Shown: one piece after another, positions 51,198-60,366 of the stretch
How positions within the stretch are numbered: the first letter of the stretch is position 1
Layout of the letters: every line of letters begins with the position of its first letter
Source: Micrococcaceae bacterium
Lineage (GTDB): Bacteria; Actinomycetota; Actinomycetes; Actinomycetales; Micrococcaceae
Direction: 5' to 3'
Assembly: GCA_013393415.1 (NCBI GenBank)
Contig: JABXHI010000027.1
Coordinates: 23,997 to 87,996, forward strand
DNA: 64,000 nt
Made by a program: the position numbers and the translations under genes
The notes under the pieces: generated by a model
What the model was told of the DNA's origin: nothing
The model's database searches: none
What the model saw: only the letters and a program-made list of their open reading frames with translations

Positions 51198-51715
51198 TGC
51201 GCTGGGCTATCAGTACGTTGCTGCGCGGCATGGTCTTCGGCATTGTCTGGGTTGCACTGTCAGGGGCATCGAGTGACACGCTGGTCTACGGCATCGTTGC
51301 CGTGATCGCAGCCACCGCGCTGAGCCTGGGCCTCATGCCGCCAGGTCAACCACAACCCAAGCTATGGTTTGCGCGAAGCTGGGGCACCATCGTACTGGCT
51401 GCCTGGTTCCTCCAACAGTCCCTGCGCGGGGGACTTGATGTGGCCCGTCGTGCGCTGACTCGACGCGTTGATATTGCCCCAGAAGTTGTCGACGTCGACG
51501 TAGAGTTACCTGAAGGACCTGGACGAGAAGTCTGTTACCTGCTGATGAATCTGCTTCCCGGCTCAATGGTCCAGCGGGTGAAAACAACTGAACAACACAC
51601 CGTGGCCGAAATTCACACCCTCTCAACCGACCTGAAGCCGCAAGACCAGTGGACGCGACTGCAAGACCGAGTCCAACAGGCCTTTCAAATTCAGCGTTTG
51701 GACAGCAAACACTAG
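51197..51715 (+). CDS. Na+/H+ antiporter subunit E (MnhE/MrpE-like)
   Basis: 172 aa from ATG 51197, with GGAGG upstream. Helices AISTLLRGMVFGIVWVALSG and LVYGIVAVIAATALSLGLM and the tail LPEGPGREVCYLLMNLLPGSMVQRV are typical of MnhE. In Mrp complexes it joins subunits A-G; here subunits A-C, F and G are absent, so it is probably orphaned with the fragment upstream. It converges with the lipoprotein at 51712. Confidence 0.87.
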   Translation: MRWAISTLLRGMVFGIVWVALSGASSDTLVYGIVAVIAATALSLGLMPPGQPQPKLWFARSWGTIVLAAWFLQQSLRGGLDVARRALTRRVDIAPEVVDVDVELPEGPGREVCYLLMNLLPGSMVQRVKTTEQHTVAEIHTLSTDLKPQDQWTRLQDRVQQAFQIQRLDSKH

Positions 51716-52281
51716 TTGCGTTGCAGCGTGTGAGCTTCCCGCGTCCCTGCACCCTGTAACCACACCTCAGCTTCTTCTGGCGCGCGCTCAGGTTCGGTGA
51801 TCACCACGACGTTTCTACGCACCTGGGACCAGCCCTCAGGGAGCTCATCGACGTGCGTATCGTCCGGGATGAGAAACGCCTCGACAGGTGTGTCCAACTG
51901 GACGACCATCGGTTCCAAATCGTTTGGTCCATGACATTGGGACGTGGCGTCGTCGGTTTCAGTATCCACCGCGATAAAGTATAGCCCCTGCGCTACGGTG
52001 TCGTCGTGGTCGGTTCGGGCCATATGGAACTCGGTCGAGCCGTTGACGCCGAGATACCGGAAATAGTGGTCTGCGATATTGTTCAGTGCCGGTTCGTTGA
52101 GTGCGACGTCGGGTATATCGTTCTCGCGAGGTTGCTCTGTGAACCGTAAATATTCCGAAGTCACGCTGTGCTCGGGTGTCGTATCCGTCTGACAAGCGGT
52201 GAACACGAGAACACTCGCGCAGACTCCGGTGACGATGGTGCTTCCGCGATGTCGCTTCGTTGAGGTGAGTGGGAGTGACAT
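51712..52281 (-). CDS. Putative lipoprotein
   Basis: 189 aa from ATG 52281 with GAGGGAC upstream. The signal peptide (IVTGVCASVLVFTAC) ends in a lipobox. The mature part has FRYLGVNGSTEFHMARTDHDDTVAQGLYFIAVDTETDDATS, a small beta-rich unknown domain. Its stop overlaps the mnhE stop by 4 bases (convergent). No family recognised. Confidence 0.72.
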   Translation of the reverse strand: MSLPLTSTKRHRGSTIVTGVCASVLVFTACQTDTTPEHSVTSEYLRFTEQPRENDIPDVALNEPALNNIADHYFRYLGVNGSTEFHMARTDHDDTVAQGLYFIAVDTETDDATSQCHGPNDLEPMVVQLDTPVEAFLIPDDTHVDELPEGWSQVRRNVVVITEPERAPEEAEVWLQGAGTREAHTLQRN

Positions 52282-52313
52282 GTCCCTCAGCTTATCCAAC
52301 CTGCAGATACAAA

Positions 52314-52434
52314 ACGGCGCTCCCAAACACGAAGTTCGGAGCGTCGTCGGTGACGAACTCAGTAGTTACTGGTCTGCTTTGATCAGTTCAGCAGCACGTT
52401 CGCCCATGGGCATCACGATGATGTTCGGACGATT
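52314..52434 (-). pseudogene. Decayed copy of the betA 3' end and its terminator
   Basis: On the minus strand 52434-52366 encodes NIIVMPMGERAAELIKADQ and then TAA, almost the same as the last residues of betA (NITVMLMGERAAELIRADR, 54776). Just beyond the stop, ACGGCGCTCC and GGAGCGTCGT (52314-52347) repeat the betA terminator (54723-54759) with the same order and spacing. No other part of betA is present. I read it as a duplicated, decaying remnant of the GMC oxidoreductase gene tail. Confidence 0.72.
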
Positions 52435-52445
52435 GACTTTTCAGT

Positions 52446-52463
52446 ACTCTACAAGTGTAGAGT
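52446..52463. promoter_or_regulatory. Cop-box-like palindrome (candidate BlaI/CopY operator)
   Basis: ACTCTACA-AG-TGTAGAGT is a perfect 8-bp inverted repeat containing TACANNTGTA, the core of the cop box bound by CopY/BlaI-family repressors. It lies about 50 bp upstream of the copper-ATPase fragment, the expected site for a copper-responsive operator. No CopY gene is present in the window. Confidence 0.5.
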
Positions 52464-52513
52464 GCTCCTGCCATCTGCCTCCATGGCTACTACGGTCGTT
52501 ACTATGGACGCGG

Positions 52514-52915
52514 ACGAACGTGGTCATGGTCGGCGGTGGCATTAACGACTCCGTGGCACTATCGACAGCTGATCTAGGAACAGCCGTATCGCAGGGGATA
52601 CAAGTATCGTTGCAATCCGCCGGTGCTGTGCTCGTACGCTCAGACCTCTTAGCCGTCCCAGAGGCAGTATTACTATCACGGCAAACATTACGTACTATCA
52701 AACAAAACCTGTTCTGGGCATTTGGCTATAACACTGCCGCCCTGCCGATTGCTGTGGCGGGACTGCTGAATCCGCCCATCTCAGCCTTTGCTATGGCCTT
52801 GTCCTCAACCCTGGTCATCACCAATAGTATGCGACTGGCCCGGTTTGATCCGCGCAAGACGATTTCGCGGGGCACTTCGAACAGACGACAAGGAACGGGT
52901 ATAACCGGACTGTGA
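52514..52915 (+). pseudogene. C-terminal fragment of a copper-type P1B ATPase
   Basis: From about 52514 the frame encodes VVMVGGGINDSVALSTADLGTAVSQG, LSRQTLRTIKQNLFWAFGYN and LLNPPISAFAMALSSTLVITNSMRLARF, the hinge and last two membrane helices of CopA-like ATPases. GDGIND has become GGGIND (Asp lost), and the pore, phosphorylation and N-terminal parts are gone. About 130 residues remain of roughly 750. Confidence 0.75.
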
Positions 52916-52999
52916 CCCTAGCGTATTGCCTGCGCTTCGCAGAGCATGAGCGGCACAGACTGGTGAACTATGCTGAATAGTAACTATCTACTATAGTCG

Positions 53000-53040
53000 A
53001 CCAGGTAATAGACTCGACGCGTCTGAAACGCGCGCCTGGT
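53000..53040 (+). promoter_or_regulatory. Structured 5' leader of the dsbA-like gene
   Basis: ACCAGG (53000-53005) pairs with CCTGGT (53035-53040), enclosing a second stem CGCGT-CTGAA-ACGCG (53018-53032), about 30 bases before the ATG. This compact hairpin might modulate expression or stabilise the mRNA; nothing known matches it. Confidence 0.35.
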
Positions 53041-53069
53041 GTAACCGCTGGTATGACAAGGAACGACCT

Positions 53070-53807
53070 ATGACCCCATCTCGCAATGCCACCTCCGCCC
53101 GTTTGTGGGTGATGCCGGTGCTCGTGACTCTCGGTATTGTCGCGGCACTGATTGCCGCCTTCTTCTGGGGCAGATCCACCGTATCACCGCAGGCGGATCC
53201 CGGTAATCAGCCTCCACAACAGCAGGGAACCGAACAAGCCCAGGCAGTACCCGATGAGGTCGTGGATCAAGTTATCAGCCGGGACTCCGATGACCCGTTG
53301 GCGATCGGTGCAGTGGATGCTCCTGTGGTCATGGTGATGTTTTCGGATTACCAGTGTCCGTTTTGCTCACGCTGGACGCACGATACTCTGCCTGAGATGC
53401 AACAGTTCGTCGATGATGGAGAGCTTCGAGTTGAGTTCCGAGACATAAATATGTATGGCGAAGATTCGCGACGTGCAGCTACGGCGTCTGTGGCCGCAGG
53501 CATGCAAGACCAATTCGAGGAATATCACGATCTGCTCTTCCCAGATGGTGAAACCCTCGAAGACTTCTCAACGGAAGCGCTTGTCGAACTCGCGGCTGAT
53601 AATGGGCTAGACACTGAACAGTTCGAAGAGGATATGGAATCTGAGCAGACAGCAGACATCGTTGCTGAAAATGAAGAGCTCGGCCAAAGCATAGGCGCAA
53701 CTTCCACACCGACCTTTCTCATGAACAACACCCCTATAGTCGGAGCGCAACCTTCCGAGGTGTTCATTGAGTCCTTCGAAGAAGAATTAGCGGCAGCTGA
53801 GGAGTAA
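53070..53807 (+). CDS. DsbA-family thiol oxidoreductase, membrane-anchored
   Basis: 245 aa with AAGGA upstream. A single N-terminal membrane helix (about residues 13-35, LWVMPVLVTLGIVAALIAAFFW) anchors it outside. VVMVMFSDYQCPFCSRWTHDTLPEMQQF holds the CPFC active site, and ATSTPTFLMNN the cis-proline loop. This DsbA type (thioredoxin_4) oxidises or isomerises disulfides in exported proteins. It pairs with the CcdA-like gene at 53811, which could supply reductant. The sequence is acidic. Confidence 0.9.
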   Translation: MTPSRNATSARLWVMPVLVTLGIVAALIAAFFWGRSTVSPQADPGNQPPQQQGTEQAQAVPDEVVDQVISRDSDDPLAIGAVDAPVVMVMFSDYQCPFCSRWTHDTLPEMQQFVDDGELRVEFRDINMYGEDSRRAATASVAAGMQDQFEEYHDLLFPDGETLEDFSTEALVELAADNGLDTEQFEEDMESEQTADIVAENEELGQSIGATSTPTFLMNNTPIVGAQPSEVFIESFEEELAAAEE

Positions 53808-53810
53808 CCC

Positions 53811-54689
53811 ATGGATATTGGAATTGTCACTGCACTGATCGGCGGGGCGCTCGCATTGTTGAGCCCATGTGGAGCACTATTGTTGCCCGCCTTCTTTGCT
53901 TCAACCGCAGGCTCTGGTCCGCGTCTTTGGATGCATGGCGCACTATTTTCAGTGGGACTGCTAGTGGTCCTCGTACCGCTGGGACTCGGCGCCGGAGCAT
54001 TGGGCACACTCTTCGCATCGCACCGTGAAGTCATCATCATTGGTGCCTCCGTGCTCATGATCCTGCTGGGCTTGGTCCAATTGCTCGGTTTTGGTTTTGA
54101 CCCATCCCGGTTTGTTCCCGGCGCAGAGCAGCTGCAAAAGCAGGCAAATAAACGCAGCGGCTGGATCAAAACCCTGTTGCTGGGTGCAGTCAGTGGGGTC
54201 GCTGGCCTCTGTGCCGGACCGATCCTGGGCGCTGTCCTCACGCTGGCGGCAGCGAAAAATGATATCTGGGCCGCCGGAACGTTGTTGGGCATCTATGGAC
54301 TTGGCATGGTCGTACCGCTGATGATCCTGGCAAGTGTGTGGGGTCGACTGAGCCCACGAGGCAAGTCCAGGCTGCGGGGCAAGACCTTTACGGTCTTTGG
54401 ACGCGAATTCCACGCCACGTCGGTGATCACCGGCGCGATCATTATTTTGGTCGGTATCCTATTCTGGACCACCAATGGATTGATCAATATGCCCGAACTA
54501 CTCCCGGCAGGAGCATCCGCTTGGCTGCAAAATTCCACGGCGGTTTTGAGTAACCCACTCGTGGATGCAGCACTGTTGCTTGTGGTCGTGGCCATCATCT
54601 TGGGATTCTGGATTCGTGCGCGCTACCGCAAGGCCAATTCGGAAACCCAATCAGCTCAGGACACAGATACCGCAACGGAATCAGTATAG
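53811..54689 (+). CDS. CcdA-like cytochrome c biogenesis / thiol-disulfide transport protein
   Basis: 292 aa, 3 bp after the dsbA-like stop. Six membrane helices with two conserved Cys, in LLSPCGALLLPAFFAS and VAGLCAGPILGAVL, are the reductant-carrying Cys pair of CcdA/DsbD-type proteins. The C-terminus is hydrophilic. It likely passes electrons from cytoplasmic thioredoxin to the extracellular DsbA-like partner. It ends at the bidirectional terminator (54723). Confidence 0.9.
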   Translation: MDIGIVTALIGGALALLSPCGALLLPAFFASTAGSGPRLWMHGALFSVGLLVVLVPLGLGAGALGTLFASHREVIIIGASVLMILLGLVQLLGFGFDPSRFVPGAEQLQKQANKRSGWIKTLLLGAVSGVAGLCAGPILGAVLTLAAAKNDIWAAGTLLGIYGLGMVVPLMILASVWGRLSPRGKSRLRGKTFTVFGREFHATSVITGAIIILVGILFWTTNGLINMPELLPAGASAWLQNSTAVLSNPLVDAALLLVVVAIILGFWIRARYRKANSETQSAQDTDTATESV

Positions 54690-54722
54690 ACAAAGTAGTT
54701 CCAGGTTATCCCGCGACATACA

Positions 54723-54759
54723 AAACGGCGCCTCGAGTACACAACTCGGGGCGCCGTTT
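54723..54759. terminator. Bidirectional terminator between ccdA-like and betA genes
   Basis: AAACGGCGCCTCGAGT pairs with ACTCGGGGCGCCGTTT (one T-G wobble) around five bases, with A and T flanks on the two sides. It serves both convergent operons. A decaying copy lies at 52314-52347. Confidence 0.88.
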
Positions 54760-54775
54760 GCAGTCCTAAGTGATG

Positions 54776-56344
54776 TTACCTGTCTGCTCTGATGAGTTCA
54801 GCGGCACGTTCACCCATGAGCATCACGGTGATGTTTGGGTTGACGGCCGGCAGCTGTGGCATGGCTGAAGCATCCACGACCCGCAGTCCGGTGGTACCTT
54901 TGACTCGTAGATCAGGATCCAACGGTGACATCTCATCGTCAACCGGGCCCATACGGCAGGAACCCGCGGGGTGGTAGACGGTGTTGTGGGTCTTGGAGAC
55001 GTATGCGGCGATGTCTTCATCCGACTGCACATCGTCACCGGGGAACAGCTCGCGGCCGGCATATTCGGACATGGCAGGCTGGGCAACGATTTGACGGGCC
55101 AGTTTGATACCCGCGACGGCGACACGCATATCGTGACCTTCTGGGTCAGTGAAATAGCGTGGATCAACCTTGGGTTTATCAGCCCAGTCGCGCGAGCGCA
55201 GACGAACCGTGCCGCGTGATCTGGCGTGCGTCACGTTGGGCGTTAGAGCAAAGGACTCATCGGCCTGTGGGTAGCCGTGGCGGCGGGTGTGCATGCCAAA
55301 CGGCACCGAACCGTAGTGCATCATCAGATCAGGCAGATCCAGGCCCTCTTCTGTGGGGGAGAAGATGCCGATTTCCCACCACTGTGTGGCTTCCCGGGTC
55401 ATTTCGACATTGGACTCCCACGAGATCACAGCTTCTGGGTGGTCTTGCAAATTGGAACCGACCCCAGGAGCGTCAACGCGAAGTTCGACTCCGGTTTCTT
55501 TCAGGTGCTCGGCTGGTCCGATACCCGACAGCATCAGCAGTTTCGGAGTGTCTATGGCACCGGCCGAGACCACAACTTCGTTGTTTGCCGTCAGCGTTTT
55601 GGCACGGTCGAAGGCGTTGTCAATGTATTCGACACCGGTGGCACGATTGTTGTCATCGAACAGGATGCGGGTCACGTGGTGATCGGTGAGAATATCCAGA
55701 TTTTCACGATCCATGATGGGGTGCAGGTAAGACACCGACGATGAGGAGCGAGTGCCGTCTTCCTTCGAGTTAATTTGGAAGAACCCGGCACCATTCACCA
55801 CGGTTTCGCCGCTGTTGTACTGAACCTTTGGAATGCCTTGTTCTTCACACGCATTCAACAAAGCCACACCCACTGGGTCACGTGGTGGTGCATCCATCAG
55901 GTTCACTGGACCGTCGGTGCCATTGTGTTTGCCGTTGCGTTCGTTGGTCTCGAGGCGTTTGATCAACGGCAGCATCGTCTCGGCATTCCAGCCTTCGGCG
56001 CCCAGCTCTTCCCACAGGTCCATGTCTTCGGCTGGTGGGTGGAAAGCGATACAGGAGTTATGCGAGGAACAGCCGCCCAGCACCTTGGCGCGGGCGTGGC
56101 GCATGAATGAGTTCCCGTTTTCCTGCGGCTCGATTTGGTAGTCCCAGTCCATGCCGGATTCCAACAGCTCTGGCCAGCGGTTGAGCTGCAGCACTTCGTC
56201 TTTATCAATATCAGTTGGCCCTGCCTCTAACAGGGCGACTGATACGTTCGGATCCTCACTCAACCGGGCAGCTACCACAGCTCCGGCCGAGCCACCACCG
56301 ATGACGAGGTAGTCGTAGTTGGATTGTTTCACGTTCTGCTCCAT
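54776..56344 (-). CDS. betA: Choline dehydrogenase / GMC oxidoreductase
   Basis: 522 aa. DYLVIGGGSAGAVVAARLSEDPNVSVALLEAG is the FAD-binding site; KVLGGCSSHNSCIAFHPP and GAIDTPKLLMLSGIGPAEHLKETG are the GMC signatures; the C-terminal NPNITVMLMGERAAELI closes the fold, with H in PAGSCRMG/HPAGSC as catalytic His. In the operon with betB and betT it oxidises choline to betaine aldehyde. It begins 13 bp after the betB stop. Confidence 0.93.
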   Translation of the reverse strand: MEQNVKQSNYDYLVIGGGSAGAVVAARLSEDPNVSVALLEAGPTDIDKDEVLQLNRWPELLESGMDWDYQIEPQENGNSFMRHARAKVLGGCSSHNSCIAFHPPAEDMDLWEELGAEGWNAETMLPLIKRLETNERNGKHNGTDGPVNLMDAPPRDPVGVALLNACEEQGIPKVQYNSGETVVNGAGFFQINSKEDGTRSSSSVSYLHPIMDRENLDILTDHHVTRILFDDNNRATGVEYIDNAFDRAKTLTANNEVVVSAGAIDTPKLLMLSGIGPAEHLKETGVELRVDAPGVGSNLQDHPEAVISWESNVEMTREATQWWEIGIFSPTEEGLDLPDLMMHYGSVPFGMHTRRHGYPQADESFALTPNVTHARSRGTVRLRSRDWADKPKVDPRYFTDPEGHDMRVAVAGIKLARQIVAQPAMSEYAGRELFPGDDVQSDEDIAAYVSKTHNTVYHPAGSCRMGPVDDEMSPLDPDLRVKGTTGLRVVDASAMPQLPAVNPNITVMLMGERAAELIRADR

Positions 56345-56356
56345 TCGTAATGCCGC

Positions 56357-57841
56357 TTATTTCTGTGGGAACCAGCCGGAGACAGCCGGTTCGGTGTTTT
56401 CGTAGATGTGTTTGGACACGGTGTACTCTTCCATGCCGGTTACTCCGAGTTCGCGGCCGATGCCGGACTGTTTGAAACCGCCCCATTCGGCCTGTGGCAA
56501 GTATGGGTGGTAGTCGTTGATCCAGATGGTACCGTGACGCAATTTGCGTGAGACACGGTTTGTCACACCCGAATCTGAGGACCAGACGGCACCGGCTAGC
56601 CCGTAGTCGGTGTCATTGGCAATCGCGATGGCTTCGTCTTCGGTCGAGAAGGTTTCTACGGTGATGACCGGCCCGAAGCCTTCTTCCACAACGGCCGGGT
56701 TGTCTGCGGTGCACTGATCCAGCACCGTTGGCGCGTAGAAGTAGCCGTTTTCGTGTTCTGGTCCGCCCCAGTGACCGCCGGTACGTAGGCGTGCACCGGC
56801 TTCGACGCCGCGGTTGACGTAGTCGGTGACTTTGTCGCGGTGCTCCGAAGAGATCAGCGGGCCAGTTTCGGCTTTCTCATCGAATGGTCCACCCATCACA
56901 ATATTTCCAGCGCGACGGACCAGCTCATCGACAAACTGTTCGGCGATCGTATCTTGGATGATTAACCGGGTGCCGGCCGAGCAGACGAGCCCGGAATCAA
57001 GAAAGCCCGCATTGAGCGCATTGTCGAGTGCTGCGTCGTAGTCGGCATCGGCAAAGATCACGTTCGGGTTCTTGCCCCCGAGTTCCAACGCCACATCTTT
57101 GACGGTATGGGCAGCTGATTCGGCGATCTTGCGTCCGGTCACCACACCACCGGTGAAAGAGACCAGGTCAATGTCTTTGTGGGTGGACAGCGGTGCACCT
57201 ACGGTGCCGCCGTCTCCCAAGACCACGTTGGCAACGCCTGCCGGCAGGCCGAGTTTATCCATGACATCGACGATGAGCATGGTGGTGTGCGGGGTCAGTT
57301 CTGCAGGTTTGATGACAAAGGAGTTGCCTGCAGCAAGAGCCGGGGCAATTTTCCAGGAGGCTTGTAGCAGTGGGAAATTCCACGGGGTGATCATGCCAAC
57401 GACGCCGATGGGCTCGTGCACCACCCGCGAGACGACCGTGGGATCACCAGCGTCGACTAGACGGCCGGGGTAGTGGTCCGCGATTTTTCCGAAGTGGCGG
57501 AAGGCCGCAGTGATATCGTCCATATCGCCTTCGGCCTCGACCAGGCGTTTGCCGGTGTCCATGGCTTCGGTACGAGCAAACTCATCTTTGCGTTCCTGAA
57601 TGCCATCGGCAACTGCCAAGAGGAAGTCGCCACGTTCAGCCGCTGGGCGATCGGCCCACACGCCTGATTCGAAAGCGCGACGAGCTGCAGCAATCGCACG
57701 CTCGGTATCTTCGGTGGTGGCCTCAGAGACCACGCCGACTTCGCTGCCATCGCCCGGGCAGTAAATGGTTCGGGTGGCGGCATTGGATGCAGGGACCCAG
57801 GCACCATCAATGAATAGGGTTTGAACTTTCTCAGCGCTCAT
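56357..57841 (-). CDS. betB: Betaine-aldehyde dehydrogenase
   Basis: 494 aa from ATG 57841 with AAGGAG upstream. FIDGAWVPASNAATRTI, the catalytic Cys of SGLVCSAGTRLI, the Glu of LELGGKNPNVIF and GYFYAPTVLDQC are aldehyde dehydrogenase hallmarks. In the choline pathway it oxidises betaine aldehyde to glycine betaine with NAD(P). It overlaps the betT stop by 11 bp. The product is an osmoprotectant. Confidence 0.93.
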   Translation of the reverse strand: MSAEKVQTLFIDGAWVPASNAATRTIYCPGDGSEVGVVSEATTEDTERAIAAARRAFESGVWADRPAAERGDFLLAVADGIQERKDEFARTEAMDTGKRLVEAEGDMDDITAAFRHFGKIADHYPGRLVDAGDPTVVSRVVHEPIGVVGMITPWNFPLLQASWKIAPALAAGNSFVIKPAELTPHTTMLIVDVMDKLGLPAGVANVVLGDGGTVGAPLSTHKDIDLVSFTGGVVTGRKIAESAAHTVKDVALELGGKNPNVIFADADYDAALDNALNAGFLDSGLVCSAGTRLIIQDTIAEQFVDELVRRAGNIVMGGPFDEKAETGPLISSEHRDKVTDYVNRGVEAGARLRTGGHWGGPEHENGYFYAPTVLDQCTADNPAVVEEGFGPVITVETFSTEDEAIAIANDTDYGLAGAVWSSDSGVTNRVSRKLRHGTIWINDYHPYLPQAEWGGFKQSGIGRELGVTGMEEYTVSKHIYENTEPAVSGWFPQK

Positions 57842-60104
57842 TGCGGGTATCTCCTTGAGCAGATTGGGTGGTGTCGTCATCGGAGGTGGATGCGTTCTCT
57901 GTGGAGACCACAGGAACCGCGTTGGTCGACGTATCGAGTTGGTCGCTGTCGGCCCATTCTTCAGGAATGTTGACCTCGACCAGGCCAGATGGTGAGCCTT
58001 TATCGCCGATCATGGACATGTACATCATGTGGGCATCATATGCGTCCAGGATATCGGAAATGACCTGATCCTTGGTGTAGCCCATAATGTCTTTGCCCTG
58101 TGAGCCAGTCAGCGTGAAGATCTCAACTTTGAAGAAGATTTCTTCAACCGCTGCCAGGTTGGCGGCATAGTTTGGCACGTTGTGTGCAACGGGATATGGC
58201 TGGTATTTGAATTCATCCTGATTGTTGGGGAAGTGCACCACCAGATCCACGTACGGGATGGGGTAGTCGGGGTGGACACCTCGGTGACAATGGACGTCGG
58301 CCCCGAGATTGCGCAATTCTTCGGCAACCTCCTCGACAGCAGGAATTGCCACGTCGTTGACGAATTTTGCGGCCTGCGATTGCGTGGCAAACGACATCCG
58401 GCGTCCCAGTCGTTGACGCCACGTGGATGATGGTTTGCCGTTACTATCACGGATGCTAGATAGCACCCCGGGCATCGTGGCTCGTTTGGAATCGAAGCTT
58501 TGACGTTCCGACCTCAGGACCTTGAACAGGCTGATCATCATCAGGTAGACGACGATCGAGAATGGGAGGCCGATCATCACCGTGGCGGCCTGCAATGTGT
58601 AGACGCCGTCGATGAAAAGCATGGCTAGCGTCAGTGTACCGGTGACAACCGCCCAGAAGATTCGCAGCCACGGGGCGCCGTCGGAGTCACTGGCCGAGGG
58701 CTTGGACGTGAGGTTGGCCATGACCAAGGAACCCGAGTCTGCCGAGGTGACGTAGAAGAGCAACCCGGTCACCACTGCGAGACCGACAGTGAAAGCCGCG
58801 CCCGGATATTGGGTGAGTAGCGTAAAGAACCCGGATTCTGGCAGGTTGATGGCTTCGTTGAGGAAGGCTTCATCACCGCCACGGAAGAAGGCTAGTGCAC
58901 CGTTACCGAAGATCGAAACCCACAGCAGAATGAAGCTAAATGGAATGAGCAGCACACCGAGCACAAACTGGCGCAGGGTACGGCCGCGCGAAATGCGAGC
59001 CAAGAAGAGGCCGACGAAGGCAGCCCACGCAATCCACCATGCCCAGAAGAACAGGGTCCAGTCCTGCATCCAGTCGGCGGATGAATAGTCGGGGTGGCCG
59101 TCGGTGTAGCCGAAGGTGTTCATCATCATGGATGGGAAGCGGCTGAAGAAGTCGCCGATATTTTGTACCAGCTGGTTCATCAAACGTGGTGTGTCCCCAG
59201 AGAATAAGACCCACAACATCAGCCCAACAGCCAATATGACGTTGAGTTCGGAGAGACGGCGGATGCCCTTGTCGACACCGGTGATCGTGGAGATGATCGT
59301 AATGCCGACGGCCAGCACCATGAGTGCGATTTGGACGGCAATGCTCTGCGGGATACCGAAAATGTAGGACAAACCGTAGTTGAGGAAGACCACCCCGATA
59401 CCGAGTGATACGGCGATACCGAAAATCGTGCCTAGCACGGCTGCAATGTCAACCGCGTGGCCGGGGGCGCCTTTGATGCGTTTACCGAATATTGGGGCCA
59501 GGGCCGAACGAATACTCAAGGGCATATGGTACCGGTAGGCAAACAGACCGATGCCCATACCCATGAGGGCATACAGCGCCCAACCGGGAATACCGTAGTG
59601 GAACATGGTCCACAGCGGAGCCATTCGTGCAGCTTCATCCGACATGCCCTCGCCCTCTGGTGGGGTCAGGAAGTTTGTCGCCGGACCAGAAATGCCGAAG
59701 AACATCAGATCAACACCGATGCCAGCGGCAAAGAGCATGGCCGCCCACGTAAACATATTGAAACGTGGTTTGGAATGATCCGGCCCGATCTTCACGCGGC
59801 CCACTTTTGACAGTGCAACGATTAACACGAAGACCACCACGATGCTGACGGTGAGCACGTAGTACCAGCCTAGATTGGTACCAGCCCAATCCATTGCGCC
59901 AAAGATCACGGTCTCTGCTTGTCCTGGTAACAACCAGGCCCACAGAACGAATGCCACGATGAGCACCGCTGAGATGATAAAAACCGGCTTATTGACGGGG
60001 GAATATGTGGGTTTATCTTTTGGTGTGGTGTGAGTGCCGGGAACTCCCGGATCTCGCGTGGTCGCAGCGTGCGTACTATCAGGAGATTCAACAGAATCAG
60101 CCAT
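57831..60104 (-). CDS. betT: BCCT-family choline transporter
   Basis: 757 aa from ATG 60104 (GAGAGGAATATC upstream). Twelve membrane helices including WAAMLFAAGIGVDLMFFGISGPA, the BCCT Trp-rich helix WTLFFWAWWIAWAAFVGLFLARISRGR, and a C-terminal cytoplasmic domain of about 220 residues as in BetT, which senses osmotic stress. It moves choline with H+ or Na+. First gene of the operon betT-betB-betA. Confidence 0.93.
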   Translation of the reverse strand: MADSVESPDSTHAATTRDPGVPGTHTTPKDKPTYSPVNKPVFIISAVLIVAFVLWAWLLPGQAETVIFGAMDWAGTNLGWYYVLTVSIVVVFVLIVALSKVGRVKIGPDHSKPRFNMFTWAAMLFAAGIGVDLMFFGISGPATNFLTPPEGEGMSDEAARMAPLWTMFHYGIPGWALYALMGMGIGLFAYRYHMPLSIRSALAPIFGKRIKGAPGHAVDIAAVLGTIFGIAVSLGIGVVFLNYGLSYIFGIPQSIAVQIALMVLAVGITIISTITGVDKGIRRLSELNVILAVGLMLWVLFSGDTPRLMNQLVQNIGDFFSRFPSMMMNTFGYTDGHPDYSSADWMQDWTLFFWAWWIAWAAFVGLFLARISRGRTLRQFVLGVLLIPFSFILLWVSIFGNGALAFFRGGDEAFLNEAINLPESGFFTLLTQYPGAAFTVGLAVVTGLLFYVTSADSGSLVMANLTSKPSASDSDGAPWLRIFWAVVTGTLTLAMLFIDGVYTLQAATVMIGLPFSIVVYLMMISLFKVLRSERQSFDSKRATMPGVLSSIRDSNGKPSSTWRQRLGRRMSFATQSQAAKFVNDVAIPAVEEVAEELRNLGADVHCHRGVHPDYPIPYVDLVVHFPNNQDEFKYQPYPVAHNVPNYAANLAAVEEIFFKVEIFTLTGSQGKDIMGYTKDQVISDILDAYDAHMMYMSMIGDKGSPSGLVEVNIPEEWADSDQLDTSTNAVPVVSTENASTSDDDTTQSAQGDTRNER

Positions 60105-60366
60105 GATATTCCTCTCGTCGGTGTTAAAAAAGAAGTCGGATCGACCGCAGAAACTAGTCAATCGAAGCCCGAGCTAAAAATACATAATCTATCGCCACCA
60201 TAGAGCGTGAAATCAACTGAAATCAAGATAGAACATTTGATCCTTAGGTCAAGCACATGCGGTCGTGAGGAGGACTATATTGCGGGCTACTCGATGGTAA
60301 CAAAATGTGGTGTGTGCCTCCGAGTATGGTTGCTCACGCCGCTATCGTGCGGTACTGTGTGGTGTC
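60105..60366. other. Promoter-bearing region between betT and the ABC-F gene
   Basis: The region upstream of betT is AT-rich (AAAATACATAATC about 60180) and should contain its promoter, but no regulator gene such as betI is nearby. From 60330 to 60358 a good promoter for the plus strand exists: TTGCTC, 17-bp spacer, TACTGT, with a start site expected around 60365. A plus-strand frame opens from 60207 but has no family or SD and is not called. Confidence 0.45.

Noticed and set aside
53525..54292. 255-codon minus-strand frame opposite the dsbA-like and ccdA-like genes
   Set aside because: Antisense shadow of two clear genes; rich in Ser, Ala and Pro without motifs.
54723..54759. Transposon inverted repeat
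   Set aside because: The repeat is a symmetrical terminator between convergent genes, and its copy at 52314 is explained by duplication of the betA tail.
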